This document shows, piece by piece, positions 1 through 11,118 of a stretch of DNA of 64,000 nt. The DNA comes from Lotus japonicus (lineage: Eukaryota; Streptophyta; Magnoliopsida; Fabales; Fabaceae), in NCBI RefSeq assembly GCF_012489685.1, contig NC_080042.1, positions 20,722,150 through 20,786,149 of the forward strand, written 5' to 3'. How positions within the stretch are numbered: position 1 is the stretch's first letter; every line of letters starts with the position of its first letter. Both the position numbers and the translations under genes were made by a program. The notes below the pieces were generated by a model that was given only the letters and a program-made list of their open reading frames with translations, was not told the origin of the DNA and ran no database searches.

Positions 1-728
1 AAAGAAAAAAGCCTGCAATATTCTCATCAGTTACTCGCAGCAGCATAAGTTCAAACAGACAAAAGCCCTTATGCATCACAATTTTTATCAGAAACACCCT
101 TATGAGATAGTGAGATACTGAGATATCAATTTCAATTTCCACATATCAATTTCAATTTCCTCATCAACCCTTTCCCAGAATCAACCTTTTTCCAGAATCA
201 GAATTCTATCAAACCCTAGAACAAGAACCCAAAGTCCCAAACCCTTTTTCAGAATCAGAATTCAGAAAACCCAATACAAAGAAAATTCAGGAAAGTGAGA
301 AAGGTAGAAAGCATTACCTTTTGACTTTGAGTGACTGAGAAATCAGAAAACCGTCTCAAACCCTCGTCGGTCGTCGCGTGCGTGCGCCGTGCAGTTGAGA
401 GGCACCGAGGCAGAGAGCTTCGATCAGACCGAGAGACGCCGTGCGGCCGTGAGACGTGAGTCGACGGTGACTGAGAAAGAGCAGAGAGAGGCATTAAGCA
501 TATAAATTTTTTTTAAAAAATAAAAATAAAAACCGGTGTGGCTAAAGCCACACATAGCCTGTGAGTGGTGGTTCCAACACGGTCCTCAACCACAAATCTA
601 TTCTAAACCCTAACTCGTCATGCATCTTCTGTTTTGATAAAATCCTTTTTTTCTCTTTTTACATTCGGATTTAATTTATAATGGGTTCTTGTACATAAAC
701 CCAAACACACACACAACAATCTTCAGCA
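1..728. other. Upstream non-coding region
   Basis: No gene is supported here. The left part is AT-rich with repeated 'tttcagaatcagaattc'-like phrases (about 190-265). A GC-richer patch at 360-450 is open on the minus strand but matches nothing I know. A near-perfect hairpin (TGTGGCT aa AGCCACA) lies at 537-552. The 100 bases before the bHLH start codon at 729 are C/T- and CA-rich, as expected of a plant 5' leader. I see no unambiguous TATA box. Confidence 0.4.
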
Positions 729-2133
729 ATGGCCGAGGAAGATAGCTACAACCTCTCTTCTTCTTCCTCACAAGACGAAATCTCCCTTTTCCTCCGTCAG
801 ATTCTTCTCTGTTCATCCTCTTCTTCCAACCCCAATATGCCTCCATCCTCAAACTCACCCCTTCATTCCACCGCCGGAGCCTTTCTCTCCGCTCCGCCTC
901 ACCCACTGCCTGCTGCAAATGTGTCCTCCTCCTCTCTAGGTATCAGTGAGAACGAGGCTGATGAATATGACTGTGAAAGTGTGGTATTGCTTCCTTCTCT
1001 TCAAACTTTCTTTTCCCTTTCCTCTGCATCTTTGTGAAACTGGTGGCCTAAAAAATTGTTACTTGGATTCTGGGTATGTTACTGGTTTGGATCTTTGTGA
1101 AATTGGTGCTAAAAAGGGAGGATTTTGTTGCTTTTTTTTTGGATTTGATTTTAAGTGAAAAACTATGTTCATTTTTTAGGTACATTTGTTTGATGATTTC
1201 TCTGAATGAAGGAGTGCATTGAAGCATTGGGTGAAGAGGTTAGGACAAAGTCTGTTCCTTCTTCTTGGAGCTCATCTAAAAGGACTAGAGCAGCAGAGGT
1301 TCTTAATTTGTCTGAAAAGGTTTGTGATTTTTTTGTTGATGGCTATTTGTTGACTTGTGTTTGGTTTTACACATGCTGATGTGATTTTCCTTGTGTGCCT
1401 GGGCTTGTTTGGCAGAGGAGAAGGAGCAGGATCAACGAGAAAATGAAGGCTTTGCAAAATCTAATTCCAAACTCTAACAAGGTACATGAGTTTCTTCAAC
1501 CTTGGTGAGAATGGGTGTGTTTTGTGATTCATAGTTAGTCTTATTGTGGTGTGTTGTGTTTTTGTGTGGCAGACTGATAAGGCTTTCATGCTTGATGAAG
1601 CTATTGATTACCTTAAACAGCTTCAGCTCCAAGTACAGGTCTGGATTTCTTTTCTATGCTACATTTTTGTATAATCTGCTACCATTTATGCTGAAGCCTG
1701 TAGCACAATAATCAATGTCGATTCTGCTCATAGCTGCAAGTTTTAGTTTCCAAAGCATTACAAACATTTGAAGTGCCATTGTTTATCTTTGTTGATTTAC
1801 ATACCCAGATAATTCTCTAGTAGTTTCTTTTTATTGCTATTTGCTTATATATGTAAGCCTCAAGTGCTGTTGGAATTGACTTCTATGTTGAATTTTGATG
1901 AAGATATCTTGAATGTACTATAAGTAGCAACGGACATGGAGAGTTTGTGCGATAAAAAACATGTGTGAAGATTAATTTTTGTTACTCAAAGTAAAAGGAA
2001 ACCTTCACTGAAGGGCACTACAACTAATTAGTTCTCTTTTAAAGAATTAACCTAAATCTTGTGATAAATATTTCAGATGCTGTCATTGAGAAATGGATTG
2101 AGTTTGCATCCTATTTGCCTCAAGTTCTTATAA
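729..2133 (+). CDS. ALCATRAZ/SPATULA-like bHLH transcription factor with altered basic region
   Basis: Five exons with GT-AG introns, all phase 0: 729-983, 1212-1319, 1416-1481, 1573-1638 and 2077-2133, giving 183 codons. Exon 1 is Ser-rich and ends in the acidic DEYDCES motif that precedes the bHLH in this family. Exons 2-4 carry the basic region and helix-loop-helix (RAAEV.NLSEKRRR, RINEKMKALQNLIPNSNK, DEAIDYLKQLQLQVQ). Exon 5 begins with the family tail (MLSLRNGLSLHPICL) but stops three codons later. Family members are nuclear E-box/G-box regulators that act in carpel and fruit patterning. Odd points: the first position of the H-E-R DNA-contact triad is Leu, not His. The TDKAS loop reads TDKAF. 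The C-terminal extension is missing. Expression is unknown; it could be a diverged functional copy or an early pseudogene. The family call is secure, function is not. Confidence 0.8.
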
Positions 2134-3162
2134 ATTCGATGGAAAGTACTTAAAAGATGTTTAGGAAAGGAATATACGTATTTAGTATTTACATTATCTT
2201 TTCTCGTCATATGAGTTCATTGCTATGGGATTTTCATCCGCATTTGCTTTCAATTGTTTGTCTGCATCTGGGCTTCAACATTGATCATTGTTGTGCTTGT
2301 GTGTTGAATTTATATGGAAATTATTAAGGCTTTAAACCTGGAATATGATGAATATTTTAAAATATTAGAAGTGAAGATATGATTAGTCATGACTCACGTA
2401 TTTAGGAACACTAACTTTACTAAGATAAACTATATGTAATGGAAATGGACCCTGAGAAAAATGTTGCACTGGAATTCACTATAAACTTGGTAGGCATTTT
2501 TATTTATTTTACCTCCAAAGTGCAGGGCAGGATTTATTTCATTTATTTGGAAATTTCTGGTGTGCTTGTATTTGTTTACCCATTATCTATTTACTTATAT
2601 AGTGACTTTTTAGCAATCTCACACATGGGTGTGTAATTTTAGCCCCTTGAAAATGATCTGCATCCATGAAGCAAATACATAATCACTTGGTTCCAAAACA
2701 AAGTGCTACAATGCAAGGCATAACTGAGGTAAAGAAGGCAAAAGCAAAGGCTGGAAAAAAAGGTCATGTCTACTTTTCCAAATCTCCTCATTTCTTTATT
2801 TATTTTTCTGGACTAGTGCTAATAAGTATGCTTAATTTATGCCAGTTATAGTTTGGGGAGATGTAAAGGTATCATGCTGGCAGCTACACTAGTGCAGTCA
2901 ATAACAGTACAATTGGTGGGCCATCAACTAGGGACATTGGAAAAACTGATCCATCATCCTTGCCAGCTAACTTTCCTATAAGTTCAAGGAGATAAAGTTT
3001 GTGCTTGTTAAAATCTCCTCTGGCTAGTTCCTCCTCCCCTACGCCACATCGCCAGGATGCTCATGAGTTGCACTAGTTGCATCATCAACAGTAAAGGATC
3101 AGAAAGCATTAATCTGAATTTGTGCATATTGACAGAAGGTTCCTGTTTTGAATTGTTAAACT
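2134..3162. other. Region between bHLH gene and ABC pseudogene
   Basis: Presumed 3' UTR and intergenic DNA. Short open stretches at 2439-2636 and 2666-2851 have no recognisable domain and AT-rich, intron-like composition. A Ser/Thr/Asn-rich open stretch ending in TAA near 2992 could be an exon remnant but matches nothing I know. Confidence 0.35.
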
Positions 3163-3725
3163 AGATGTCTGCTTGAACAGCCCCCTTCCCTTGGCTACTC
3201 CTAAACAATGTCTCTTGCATGAGAAACGCCCAGCAAGTTCTGCAGCACGTGAATGTCTCTCTTCATGATGGAGGGGCGCTTGTGCTAACCGGTGCCATTG
3301 GCTCTGGAAAGTCAACTTTCTTGCGCATGTTAGCCGGGTTTTCCCATCCTTCTGCTGGTGAAATCCTTTGGAATGGCCACAACACTCCAGAATCTGGAAT
3401 CTTCCAACAGTATAAGCTGCAACTTGAGTTGATGGGACTGGGAAGATTGGCCAAGGAAAAGCCAAGGATGTTGCCTATGGGACAAAGGAAAAGGCTGCAA
3501 CTTGCGAGATTGCTCGAAATTTGATCGCCTCATATGGTTGCTGGATGAGCCTTCAGTGGCATTAGATGATGAAGGTGTGAAGTTACTTGAGTACGTTATT
3601 GCAGAGCACAAGAAACAAGGAGGAATGTGATTGAGGCGACTCACTTACCTATTGAGATAGAAGATTCCATGGTCTTGAGGCTTCCACCAAGGTTTCCAAG
3701 GAGGATGACTTCAGTGGATCAAGAC
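3163..3725 (+). pseudogene. ABCI1/CCMA-like cytochrome c maturation ATPase pseudogene
   Basis: Translation in shifting frames matches the plant mitochondrial CcmA-type ATPase (ABC transporter family I member 1), the ATP-binding subunit of the haem-handling cytochrome c maturation complex. Visible parts: SCMRNAQQVL, then Walker A (GSGKST) at about 3300, FQQYKLQ, MGQRKRLQLAR, Walker B region LLDEPSVALDDEG, the switch His in ATHLPI, and LRLPPRFPR. Defects: a TGA three codons after the putative ATG at 3163; loss of some 35 codons between the Q-loop region and ELMGLGR; a frameshift near 3520; another near 3628. The ABC signature serine is Pro (LPMGQ). No introns are seen in the retained part, so it may be a retrocopy, though an intron-poor source gene cannot be excluded. 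Confidence 0.8.
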
Positions 3726-4363
3726 TGGATTAAGTTATGGAATCAGTTATGCAAAATTTCATTGCTGACATTTCAGTCATCACTCATTGTTTAGTTAGTT
3801 GTCTTTTATATTGTATGCTTATTGATCATGCTTGTATACTTGCAGTTTGATGGGTTCATGTATCTTCTATGAAACATTTTAAGAGCCTTGAGAACCACAT
3901 TTCAATTGGGGTTTCAGGCATCAGCTAAGAATGAGACAGTAAAATTGTTCTAATCTCAAAAGAAAATTATTGCTTAAGTTTTTTTTGCTATGGCAATTTA
4001 TACTTTCATAACATGAGAATTTCTCTATTCACACTAATAGTTTATATTTGTATTCTTAATTTTACATTTCAAATACAGGAGAATTTTACAAAAGTAACAA
4101 GATCAAAAGCTAAAAAAGAAAATAGAACAGCTCAAAAGAATACACAAGATAGAGATGATTACCATTTGCAGCAAATTACTAAAGATTTTAAGACAAAGGG
4201 AAAAGTTGTCAGTTGCACCACTTAGACCAGCGACTGGAGCTATGATGAAGCAAACTCACTATGCGAGTTTTGAAATTTTCTTATAGTCATGTACTTTTTT
4301 TACATTTTTTATACCATTGGGCATGGACATCAATGAATAACAGCACACTTTTAATATGGTACG
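3726..4363. other. Intergenic DNA before the gypsy element
   Basis: AT-rich sequence. An open stretch at 4013-4225 encodes a Lys-rich segment (KVTRSKAKKENR) but has no family resemblance I can support. The last five bases, GTACG (4359-4363), are the left target-site duplication of the Ty3/gypsy element. Confidence 0.4.
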
Positions 4364-4740
4364 TGTTCTGTACTAGGGAAGCTTACGTGAGAGAAGGAAA
4401 GAAAGCAAACCCTAGCAGAGCACTTAAAATAGTAAAGATGTCATAAAAGGTAAATTCTCATTAAATGTTCAAAAAGTGTCTCGTACAAGATGATGACCTC
4501 CCCTTTTATAGAGGGTGTGGTCATGATATGGACTTTTCCTATATTTGGGCCTGACAATCAGGGCCCAAATCTCTATGCGTATAAGACAAATCCAAAAGAA
4601 TCTTCCAGCTGGCTTGTGGGTCCGTCTAAAGGAAGGACAAGGATACTTGTTATATCGCCAATTCCTGCCATGGCTGCCTTCGTTCGGTTGATTGCTTATT
4701 TTGGGCGGGCATAGGCATCCTTTATGTCCCGCCCAGTCCA
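4364..4740 (-). repeat. 3' LTR of the gypsy element (left copy)
   Basis: Begins TGTTCTGTACTAGGG and ends CCCGCCCAGTCCA on the plus strand. It is 377 bp long and matches the right LTR with seven substitutions and no indels. Preceded by the GTACG duplication. Confidence 0.95.
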
Positions 4741-5489
4741 CATGCCCCCAAGACATGAGGCTCAGGTAGGTTGAGTCGAAATGTCTTTAATATGCTACTC
4801 CGTCACCTGCTTTCATTATTCACCTTGTGATTTTTGTCACTATATCGCCGTTCCTCATGATCGCGGACATGTCGCCACGTTCTCGTTTATTGATACGCCG
4901 TCATTTCTCTTTTTGTTGATATGACGCCACTTTTATGTTCATTATTACATCGCCATTTTTATTTTCGCTGATACGTCGCCATTGTCATAACCGTCAATCA
5001 CGTCTTTTCAACTGACACACGTAATCCTTGTTTTCCGGGATTTCGTCATCATTTGCCATGAATGCAGTTTCCGTTTGTGCGTCTCGAGGAGTTACACCTT
5101 TTCACTTCATACCTTTTTGAATTTCAAATCCCACGACTCTTCACTACCTATCCCACTCGTTCTCTCTCCTCTTTTTCCTCTATAAAAACCCCTTTTAACC
5201 TTTCACTTTTTTCACTTTTCTGAAACTCTTTCTCTGAAACTTCTCTGGAATTCTTACTTTCTCCTCTTTGAACTCCGGCGAACCTCCGTTTACTCCGGCC
5301 GTCGTCATTGCGCGGTGTTCTCCTTTAGCCGACGTTCTCCTTACCCAATCTTCCATCTCTTCCTCCGGTGAGTTCTTTACACCCTTTTCCTCTCGTTTTG
5401 TTTTCTCTTTCTTGAAACTGTTCATCTTCTTCTTTTATCTTCTTGAATCTGTTCATCTTCTTCTTTTATCTTTTATGAAATTACTCAGC
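4741..5489 (+). promoter_or_regulatory. Promoter and leader of the antisense accessory gene
   Basis: This block separates the 3' LTR from the antisense gene. A TATA box (TATAAAA, 5181-5187) lies in a C/T-rich context typical of plant core promoters. Around 4846-5010 there are about five degenerate copies of a 26-30-bp unit sharing a 'gata(c/t)gccgcca/cgccattt' core followed by a T-rich stretch. A good intron (GTGAGT at 5368 to CAG at 5486-5488) would remove most of the leader and place the ATG at 5490 at the start of the next exon. Promoter activity is inferred. Confidence 0.55.
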
Positions 5490-7634
5490 ATGTCGTTGAA
5501 TAATGTTAGTATTTCTTCCCTAGAACTTTCTTCACCCTCTACCGAGGGGGAAATTTCTGCCCCCACTGTTATTGAAATCCAATCCTCGCCTTCTACCCAC
5601 GAGGATTCCGGGCCAGCCGGCTCTGTCAATTCTGTCCTTTCTTCTAATGGAGATTTATCTTCGCCCGAATGGCGCACAAACGTTCATTTGTTTGAAGATA
5701 AATGTCTGTGGCGTTCCATCTGGGGTAGTATTGGGAGCATTAACTCGCTTCGGATATCTGCCCAAGGGTTTACGAAGATAAATCCAGCCACTTCTAATAA
5801 CGAAGATCTTCAGTTGAATGTTCTTCCATGTGGCGAGGATGATTGTGTTCTTTTACGCAAAGAGTCATCAGATGAATCGCCCGATTTCTTTTTCGTTTAT
5901 GGTTATTTTTTCACTGACTTGAATATTAAACTTCCTTTCTCGCCTTTCATATGTCACGTTCTATCCTTTCTGAACGTGGCGCCTTGTCAACTCCAGCCCA
6001 ACGCCTGGGGTTTTATCCGTTGCTTCGAAATCCTCTGTGAACATTTGAGCTTCACACCCACCTACCCTTTGTTTTTCCTTTTCTATAAGTCTGTTACCAA
6101 GAAACCTACGTCCGTAAAGTGGGTCCCCCTTTTAGCCCGCAAGAAAATGAGCCGATTTACCGCCCTTAAGAGCCATTACAAAGTGTGGCAGAAAAAATAC
6201 TTCAAAGTTGTGGAGTCGCCTGAAATAAAGAACTTGTTTCGAGATTCCGACAATAATCCTCTCTTCCTCTTTTATTGGACGAAAAATCCTCGCCGAAAAA
6301 TCTCCGTTTCATATGACGCCTTGGATGATTCTGAGCGAGGGGTCGCCGGTTATCTCCGCTCACTGCCGGTAGTCTCTGGTCATGACTTGATTGAGGCGTC
6401 GAAATCCGGAACCTTAAATCAATTTTTTAGTAAGTTTATAATCTTCGCACATAACTTTCTTTTCTTTTTATTCATGTGTCATGTCTAACTGTTACATTCC
6501 TGTGCAGCCACGATGGGTAAGGGAAAGGTCGACGCCAGCCCGCTGAAGATGAAAGAGTATCTCGCCCAATCTGCCGAGGCGGCGAGAAAAAGAGCGGAAG
6601 CTGAGCAAAAGAAGAAGCTTGAAGGTGCTTCGGATTCTGACAACCTCCGGGATCCTAAGCGTCAAAAAGTTTCGGGCGCCACTGAAAGAACTGCCGGTGG
6701 TAAACCTCTTCACCAGACAACTCTCAATCCAACTGGTTCGGGCTCTAAGAGTAAACCGGTGGAGAAAAAGAAGGGACATGACAACGTCCCGCCCCCCCAA
6801 CAGGATTCAAGCATGATGATCAACCGCCCGCCGACCCCATTTGGCCATGCTAGCACTAGTTCAGCCATTGGAGGCGAGGCTTCTCCTCCTTTGTTAAACT
6901 TGTCCGACCCTCACTTCAATGGTCTGGACTTCATGAATCGAACTTTCGATAACCGGCTTCACAAAGACATTGCTGGTCAAGGCCCCCTCAATATTGCTTC
7001 TATGGCCATTCACAATGCACTTTCTGCCGCCAGTACCGTGGCGGGTATGGCTTATTATGTTAAGGACTTGCACGCGGCCAAGAATCGTTTTGAGAAGAAG
7101 GCGACTGATTATAAGGCTGCGTATGAGCGAGCAAAAGTCGACGCTGAAACCGCCAACAAGCACCTGAAGTCTTCTGAGGAGAAATGTGCTAAGTTAACTG
7201 AAGACTTGGAGACTTCTGACCTGCTCCTTCAGAAGACTAAATCCCTGAAAGAAGCCATCAACGTCAAACACACTGCTGTTCAGGCTAAGTGCCAAAAGCT
7301 AGCAAAGAAATATGAACGCCTGAACGCTTCCATTTTAGGGCGCGCATCCATTCAATTTGCTCAAGGCTTTCTGGTGGCCAAAGAGCAAATCAGTATTGTT
7401 GAGCTGGGCTTTGACCTTTCCCGCATCGGGTTTTTGAAGGAGATCCAGGATGGTCAGGTGGTCGGCGATGATGACGTTGACGTTGCCCTCCTTCCTCAAT
7501 TCGATTCTGAGAGTGAACTTGAGGAAGAAAGTGAAGATGTTCATGGCGAGGGCAAGAATGGGGATGATGGGGAGAAGGATCCACAAGCTGCCGCAAGCCA
7601 AGACAACAACGCCAACACTGAGAATTTGGCTTGA
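5490..7634 (+). CDS. Antisense accessory protein of the gypsy element (Transposase_28-like N-terminus)
   Basis: Two exons, 5490-6429 and 6508-7634, joined by a consensus intron (GTAAGT...TGTGCAG, 6430-6507). The reading frame is kept, giving 688 residues. It runs opposite to gag-pol and lies between integrase and the 3' LTR. Residues about 60-230 resemble the plant 'putative gypsy type transposon' domain (PF04195-like), including an LQPNAWGFIRCFEILCE segment. Residues about 315-350 are basic and alanine-rich, 500-590 form a long predicted coiled coil, and 644-672 are strongly acidic. No stop or frameshift interrupts it, unlike gag-pol. An upstream ATG in the same frame (5475) would be used only if the leader intron is retained. 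Antisense ORFs in this position are known in some Tat-lineage elements; their function is not established. Confidence 0.75.
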
Positions 7635-8146
7635 TTTTACTTGTTTTATTTTGTTTAAGTCTTATTTTGTTTTGGGCTTTGCCCTTTTTGCTTGTTGTTG
7701 TGTTAACGACATGTAGGGGCCACGCCCTTTTCTTATCTTAATGAAGTTCTTTTTAATTCAACTGTTGTTACTTTTTAATTCAACTGTTGTTGCCTTGGCA
7801 TTGTTTATTTTCTAAATCGTTGTCATTTAGGTTGATATACCTTAGTCGACTTTTCGACGTGGCTTGGTTTCTAGTGGCCACTAGAATTGCCAAGGCTTTT
7901 GATATTTGATGGTGATACTTTCTTATTCCGAAAGGATTATTCGCGGTATTTTATACCCTGATACGACTTGCGCCGCATAAACTCGTAATATAAATCAAAA
8001 AATAAGCAATTTCTTAAAATGATTTTTTCATTACTTTTCATAAATGGGAGCAATTGTCCCTTCATTCTTTACATATGCCGCCTCATTAAAAACCTTTCCA
8101 GAGAAAGGGAAAAAGAGTGCGGCTTCATTCATCTTTGTTGTTCCCT
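7635..8146. other. Non-coding gap between convergent antisense gene and integrase
   Basis: T-rich on the plus strand just after the antisense stop codon, consistent with a 3' UTR. A 21-bp phrase (ctttttaattcaactgttgtt) occurs twice in tandem at about 7748-7790. No coding potential seen. Confidence 0.4.
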
Positions 8147-9118
8147 TTAGCTAAAATACTGCTTCAAATGAGAGGCGTTCCATGTTCGTGGAATCTTCTG
8201 ACCATTGAGTTGTTCCAATTTATAAGCTCCACCTCCAACATCACCAATTATCCTGTAAGGCCCGCCCCAGTTGGGCGAAAGTTTGTTATGCTTGTCGGGT
8301 ATAGTATTCTTTCGAAGCACTAAGTCCCCTACCCTCATAGTTCTTGGAACTACTTTCGTTGCAAATTTCCTGGCCACCTTTACCTTCCCCGCCTCATTCC
8401 TTAGGTGTGCCTCCCGCTGTTCCTCAGGCAGCATGATCAAATTCCCAATCAAGTTTCCCCCATTGTCGTCCTCATTAAACCGAGTTACCCGCCAACTTTG
8501 TCTTTCAATTTCAACAGGGAGCATGGCATCAGTTCCGTAAGTTAAACGATATGGGGTTTCCGTCGTGCTTGTCTGTTCAGTCGTGTTATATGCCCATAGG
8601 ACGCCTGGCAACTCCTCCGCCCAAAGACCTTTCGCCTCATCCAATTTCTTCTTTAAGCCTTTTAAAATAACCTTGTTGGCTGATTCGGCCTGTCCATTCG
8701 TCTATGGATGTTCTACTGATGCAAATCGCATTTCAATTCCCATCTCCGCACAAAATTCTCGGGTGACATTACTTGTGAATTGGGTCCCATTGTCCATTAC
8801 CAACGCCATGGGGACCCCAAATCTGCACATAATACGTCGCCACAGAAAATTCCTGACCTTGGCGGCTGTAATAGTTGCCACTGCTTCCGCTTCTATCCAC
8901 TTGGTGAAATAATCAACTACCACAATGATATATTTCATTTGTGCCTTTGCTACTGGGAATGGTCCTAAAATGTCAGTCCCCCACATAGCAAATGGCCAAG
9001 GCGCCACCATGGTTGTTAATTCCTCAGGCGGGGCCTTATGCAAGTCAGAAAAGACTTGGCACTTTTCAAACTTCTTGACATATTCCAGACAGTCCTTCTT
9101 CATCGTTGGCCAGTAAAA
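8147..9118 (-). pseudogene. Gypsy integrase, catalytic core and C-terminus (broken)
   Basis: Read on the minus strand from 9118. The retained pieces include the second half of the HHCC zinc region (CLEYVKKFEKC), the core with TDILGPF and MDNGTQF, and, after a TAG stop at 8702-8704, the NGQAES segment with the catalytic Glu. The C-terminal part runs through LSPNWGGPYRI and ends in SHLKQYFS. All D, D and E residues are present, but the TAG separates the last one from the core. No chromodomain follows. The TAG looks like a single change from a Gln codon. Confidence 0.88.
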
Positions 9119-9730
9119 TCATGCCCTCAACACTTTTACTGCCAATGATCGTCCACCGATATGACTGGAGCACACTCCTTCATGAACCTCCGCCATTATT
9201 CCCAGGGCATCTCTTGTGTCAACACACTTGAGCATAGGAGACATAATTCCCCGCCGATATAACTCACCGTCAACCAGCGTGTAGAAGCTAGCCTCCCTAC
9301 ATTTTGCTCTCGTGTTCAACTCATTATCCTCTGGAGGATTTTTAAGGAAAATCTTGATTGGTTCCATCCATGAAGGCTCGCCTTCGATCACTGACTTTAC
9401 TGCTTTTATCTTGACTTCCACCAAGTCAATACTTGGGCGAGGAAGGGTTTCTTGGATGACTGTTTGGTAGTTGCCCAATCGCCCCGTGCTGGCCAATTTT
9501 GCTAGCACATCGGCTCTCTCATTTTGACTTCTTGGAACATGTTCTATCCTGATCTTTTTTATCTCCATCATTAGTCTATGTACCACTTCCAAATATTTAG
9601 AAAGTTGTGGATCCTTCACTTGATACTCGCCCTTTACCTGCTTAACAACCAGCTGCGAATCACCCTTGATGAATAAGTTTTGAACGCCTAATTCGACGGC
9701 TAGCCTTAAGTCGGCGATTAATGCCTCGTA
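9119..9730 (-). pseudogene. Gypsy RNase H C-terminus and integrase N-terminus
   Basis: Continues the pol frame on the minus strand. It carries the RNase H motif KGDSQLV near its start and PRSQNERADVLAKLAS, then a linker with two His residues of the integrase zinc finger (HEGVCSSHIGG). It ends at a TGA (9119-9121) where relatives have Gly before the FYWP motif. The upstream boundary is the TAG at 9731-9733. Confidence 0.85.
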
Positions 9731-10543
9731 CTATGATTGGTTATTGCTCGCCTTAAACTCGAATTTCAGAGATTGTTCGATGACCATCTTATCCGGGCTT
9801 TCGATGGTTATCCCAGCCCCACTTCCTGTGCCATTGGAGGATCCATCAACAGACAGGACCCACTCTTCCTGATTTTTCTCACCTTCCGCGGGTGTTAGTT
9901 TCGCCACAAAGTCGATCAAACTTTGTATTGTAACTTGGCCCCTTGGCTCATACTGTATATCATATTCTGACAACTCGACTGACCAGCTGACCAATCGGCC
10001 TGACAAATCGGGTTTCTGGAGTACTTGCCTCAAAGGAACATCGGTTTTAACTTTGATTTGGAAACTTTGGAAGTATGGTCTAAGGCGCCTCGCTGTTTTT
10101 AGAATCGCCAAGGCCGCCTTTTCGATTTTTTGATATCGCAATTCAGCACCTTGCAGAGTATGACTCACAAAATATATAAACTTCTGCTTCTTCCCTTCTT
10201 CCTGAAGCAAAACCGTACTGACCGCCCTATTCGTGACTGCCAGGTAGAGTGTCAAATGAACGCCAGGCGTGGGTTTGGATAGTACCGGTAACGTTGCTAA
10301 TGATTCTTTCAACTTGGTAAAAGCTTGTTCACATGCCTCTGTCCATTGAAACTTCGAATTCTTTTTCAAACAAGTGAAGAACGGAGCCGCTTTATCGCCC
10401 GCCATTGGCAAGAAACGGGCTAAAGCAGCCATGCGTCCTGTTAATCGCTGTACTTCCTTGACACTTGTCGGACTTTTCATTTCTAAAATCGCCTTGCCTT
10501 TATCTGGGTTTACTTCAATCCCCCTTGAATCCCAAATGAACAT
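9731..10543 (-). pseudogene. Gypsy RT connection and RNase H N-terminus
   Basis: Minus-strand pol segment with the RT thumb/connection (SVKEVQRLTGRMAALARFLP) and the start of RNase H (LSVDGSSNGTGSGAG, first catalytic Asp). It ends with a TAG at 9731-9733. By alignment with the NNxAEYEAL motif, that stop replaces the catalytic Glu codon of RNase H, so one change both truncates and inactivates. Its 5' end is out of frame with the RT segment because of a deletion near 10530. Confidence 0.88.
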
Positions 10544-11118
10544 TTCTCTGGATTTAACTTCATCTGATATTTTCTTAGCTGAGCAAATGCTTCTTTAAGA
10601 TCGTCGCCATGATCCTTGGACTTGGCGGACTTAACAATCATGTCGTCTACATAAACTTCCATATTTCTTCCAACTTGCTTTGTAAAAATTTTATCCATGA
10701 GGCGTTGGTATGTGGCTCCTGCGTTCTTTAAGCCAAACGGCATAGTTTTGTAACAATAATTCGCCTGGTTGGTCATGAACGCCGTACTTTCCTCGTCTGA
10801 AGGATGCATCATGATTTGGTTATACCCAGAATATGCATCCATGAGACTTAAAAGTTCGTTTCCGGAGGCCCCATCCACTAATTTATCAACATTGGGTAGA
10901 GGATACGAATCTTTGGGACACACTTTGTTCAGGCTTGTGTAATCCGTGCACATTCTCCACTTCCCATTGGCTTTCTTGACCATCAATACATTGGCGAGCC
11001 AGGTTGGATATTGCACCTCGCGAATAAACTGGGCCTTGATTAACTTCTCAGTTTCTACTTGCACCGCCTTGTTCTTTTCATCACTCATCCTTCGCCTTGG
11101 TTGGATGACTGGTGTTGC
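10510..11118 (-). pseudogene. Gypsy reverse transcriptase palm and fingers
   Basis: Minus-strand RT with the TWLANVLMVKK start, CTDYTSLNKVCPKDSYPLP, the MPFGLKNAGATYQR motif and the catalytic YVDD box (YVDDMIVKS). It begins after a TGA at 11119-11121 that falls in the protease-RT linker. It ends by frameshift after KCSFG, where about 34 bases that encode a conserved FLG-type segment in relatives are missing. Confidence 0.9.

Noticed and set aside
255..494. 79-codon minus-strand frame
   Set aside because: Arg/Ser-rich chance frame in GC-richer DNA with no domain or conserved start.
4013..4225. 70-codon Lys-rich frame left of the gypsy element
   Set aside because: AT-rich, no family resemblance, not linked to any splice signal.
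8117..9116. Plus-strand frames opposite the integrase
   Set aside because: Shadows of the minus-strand pol coding sequence.
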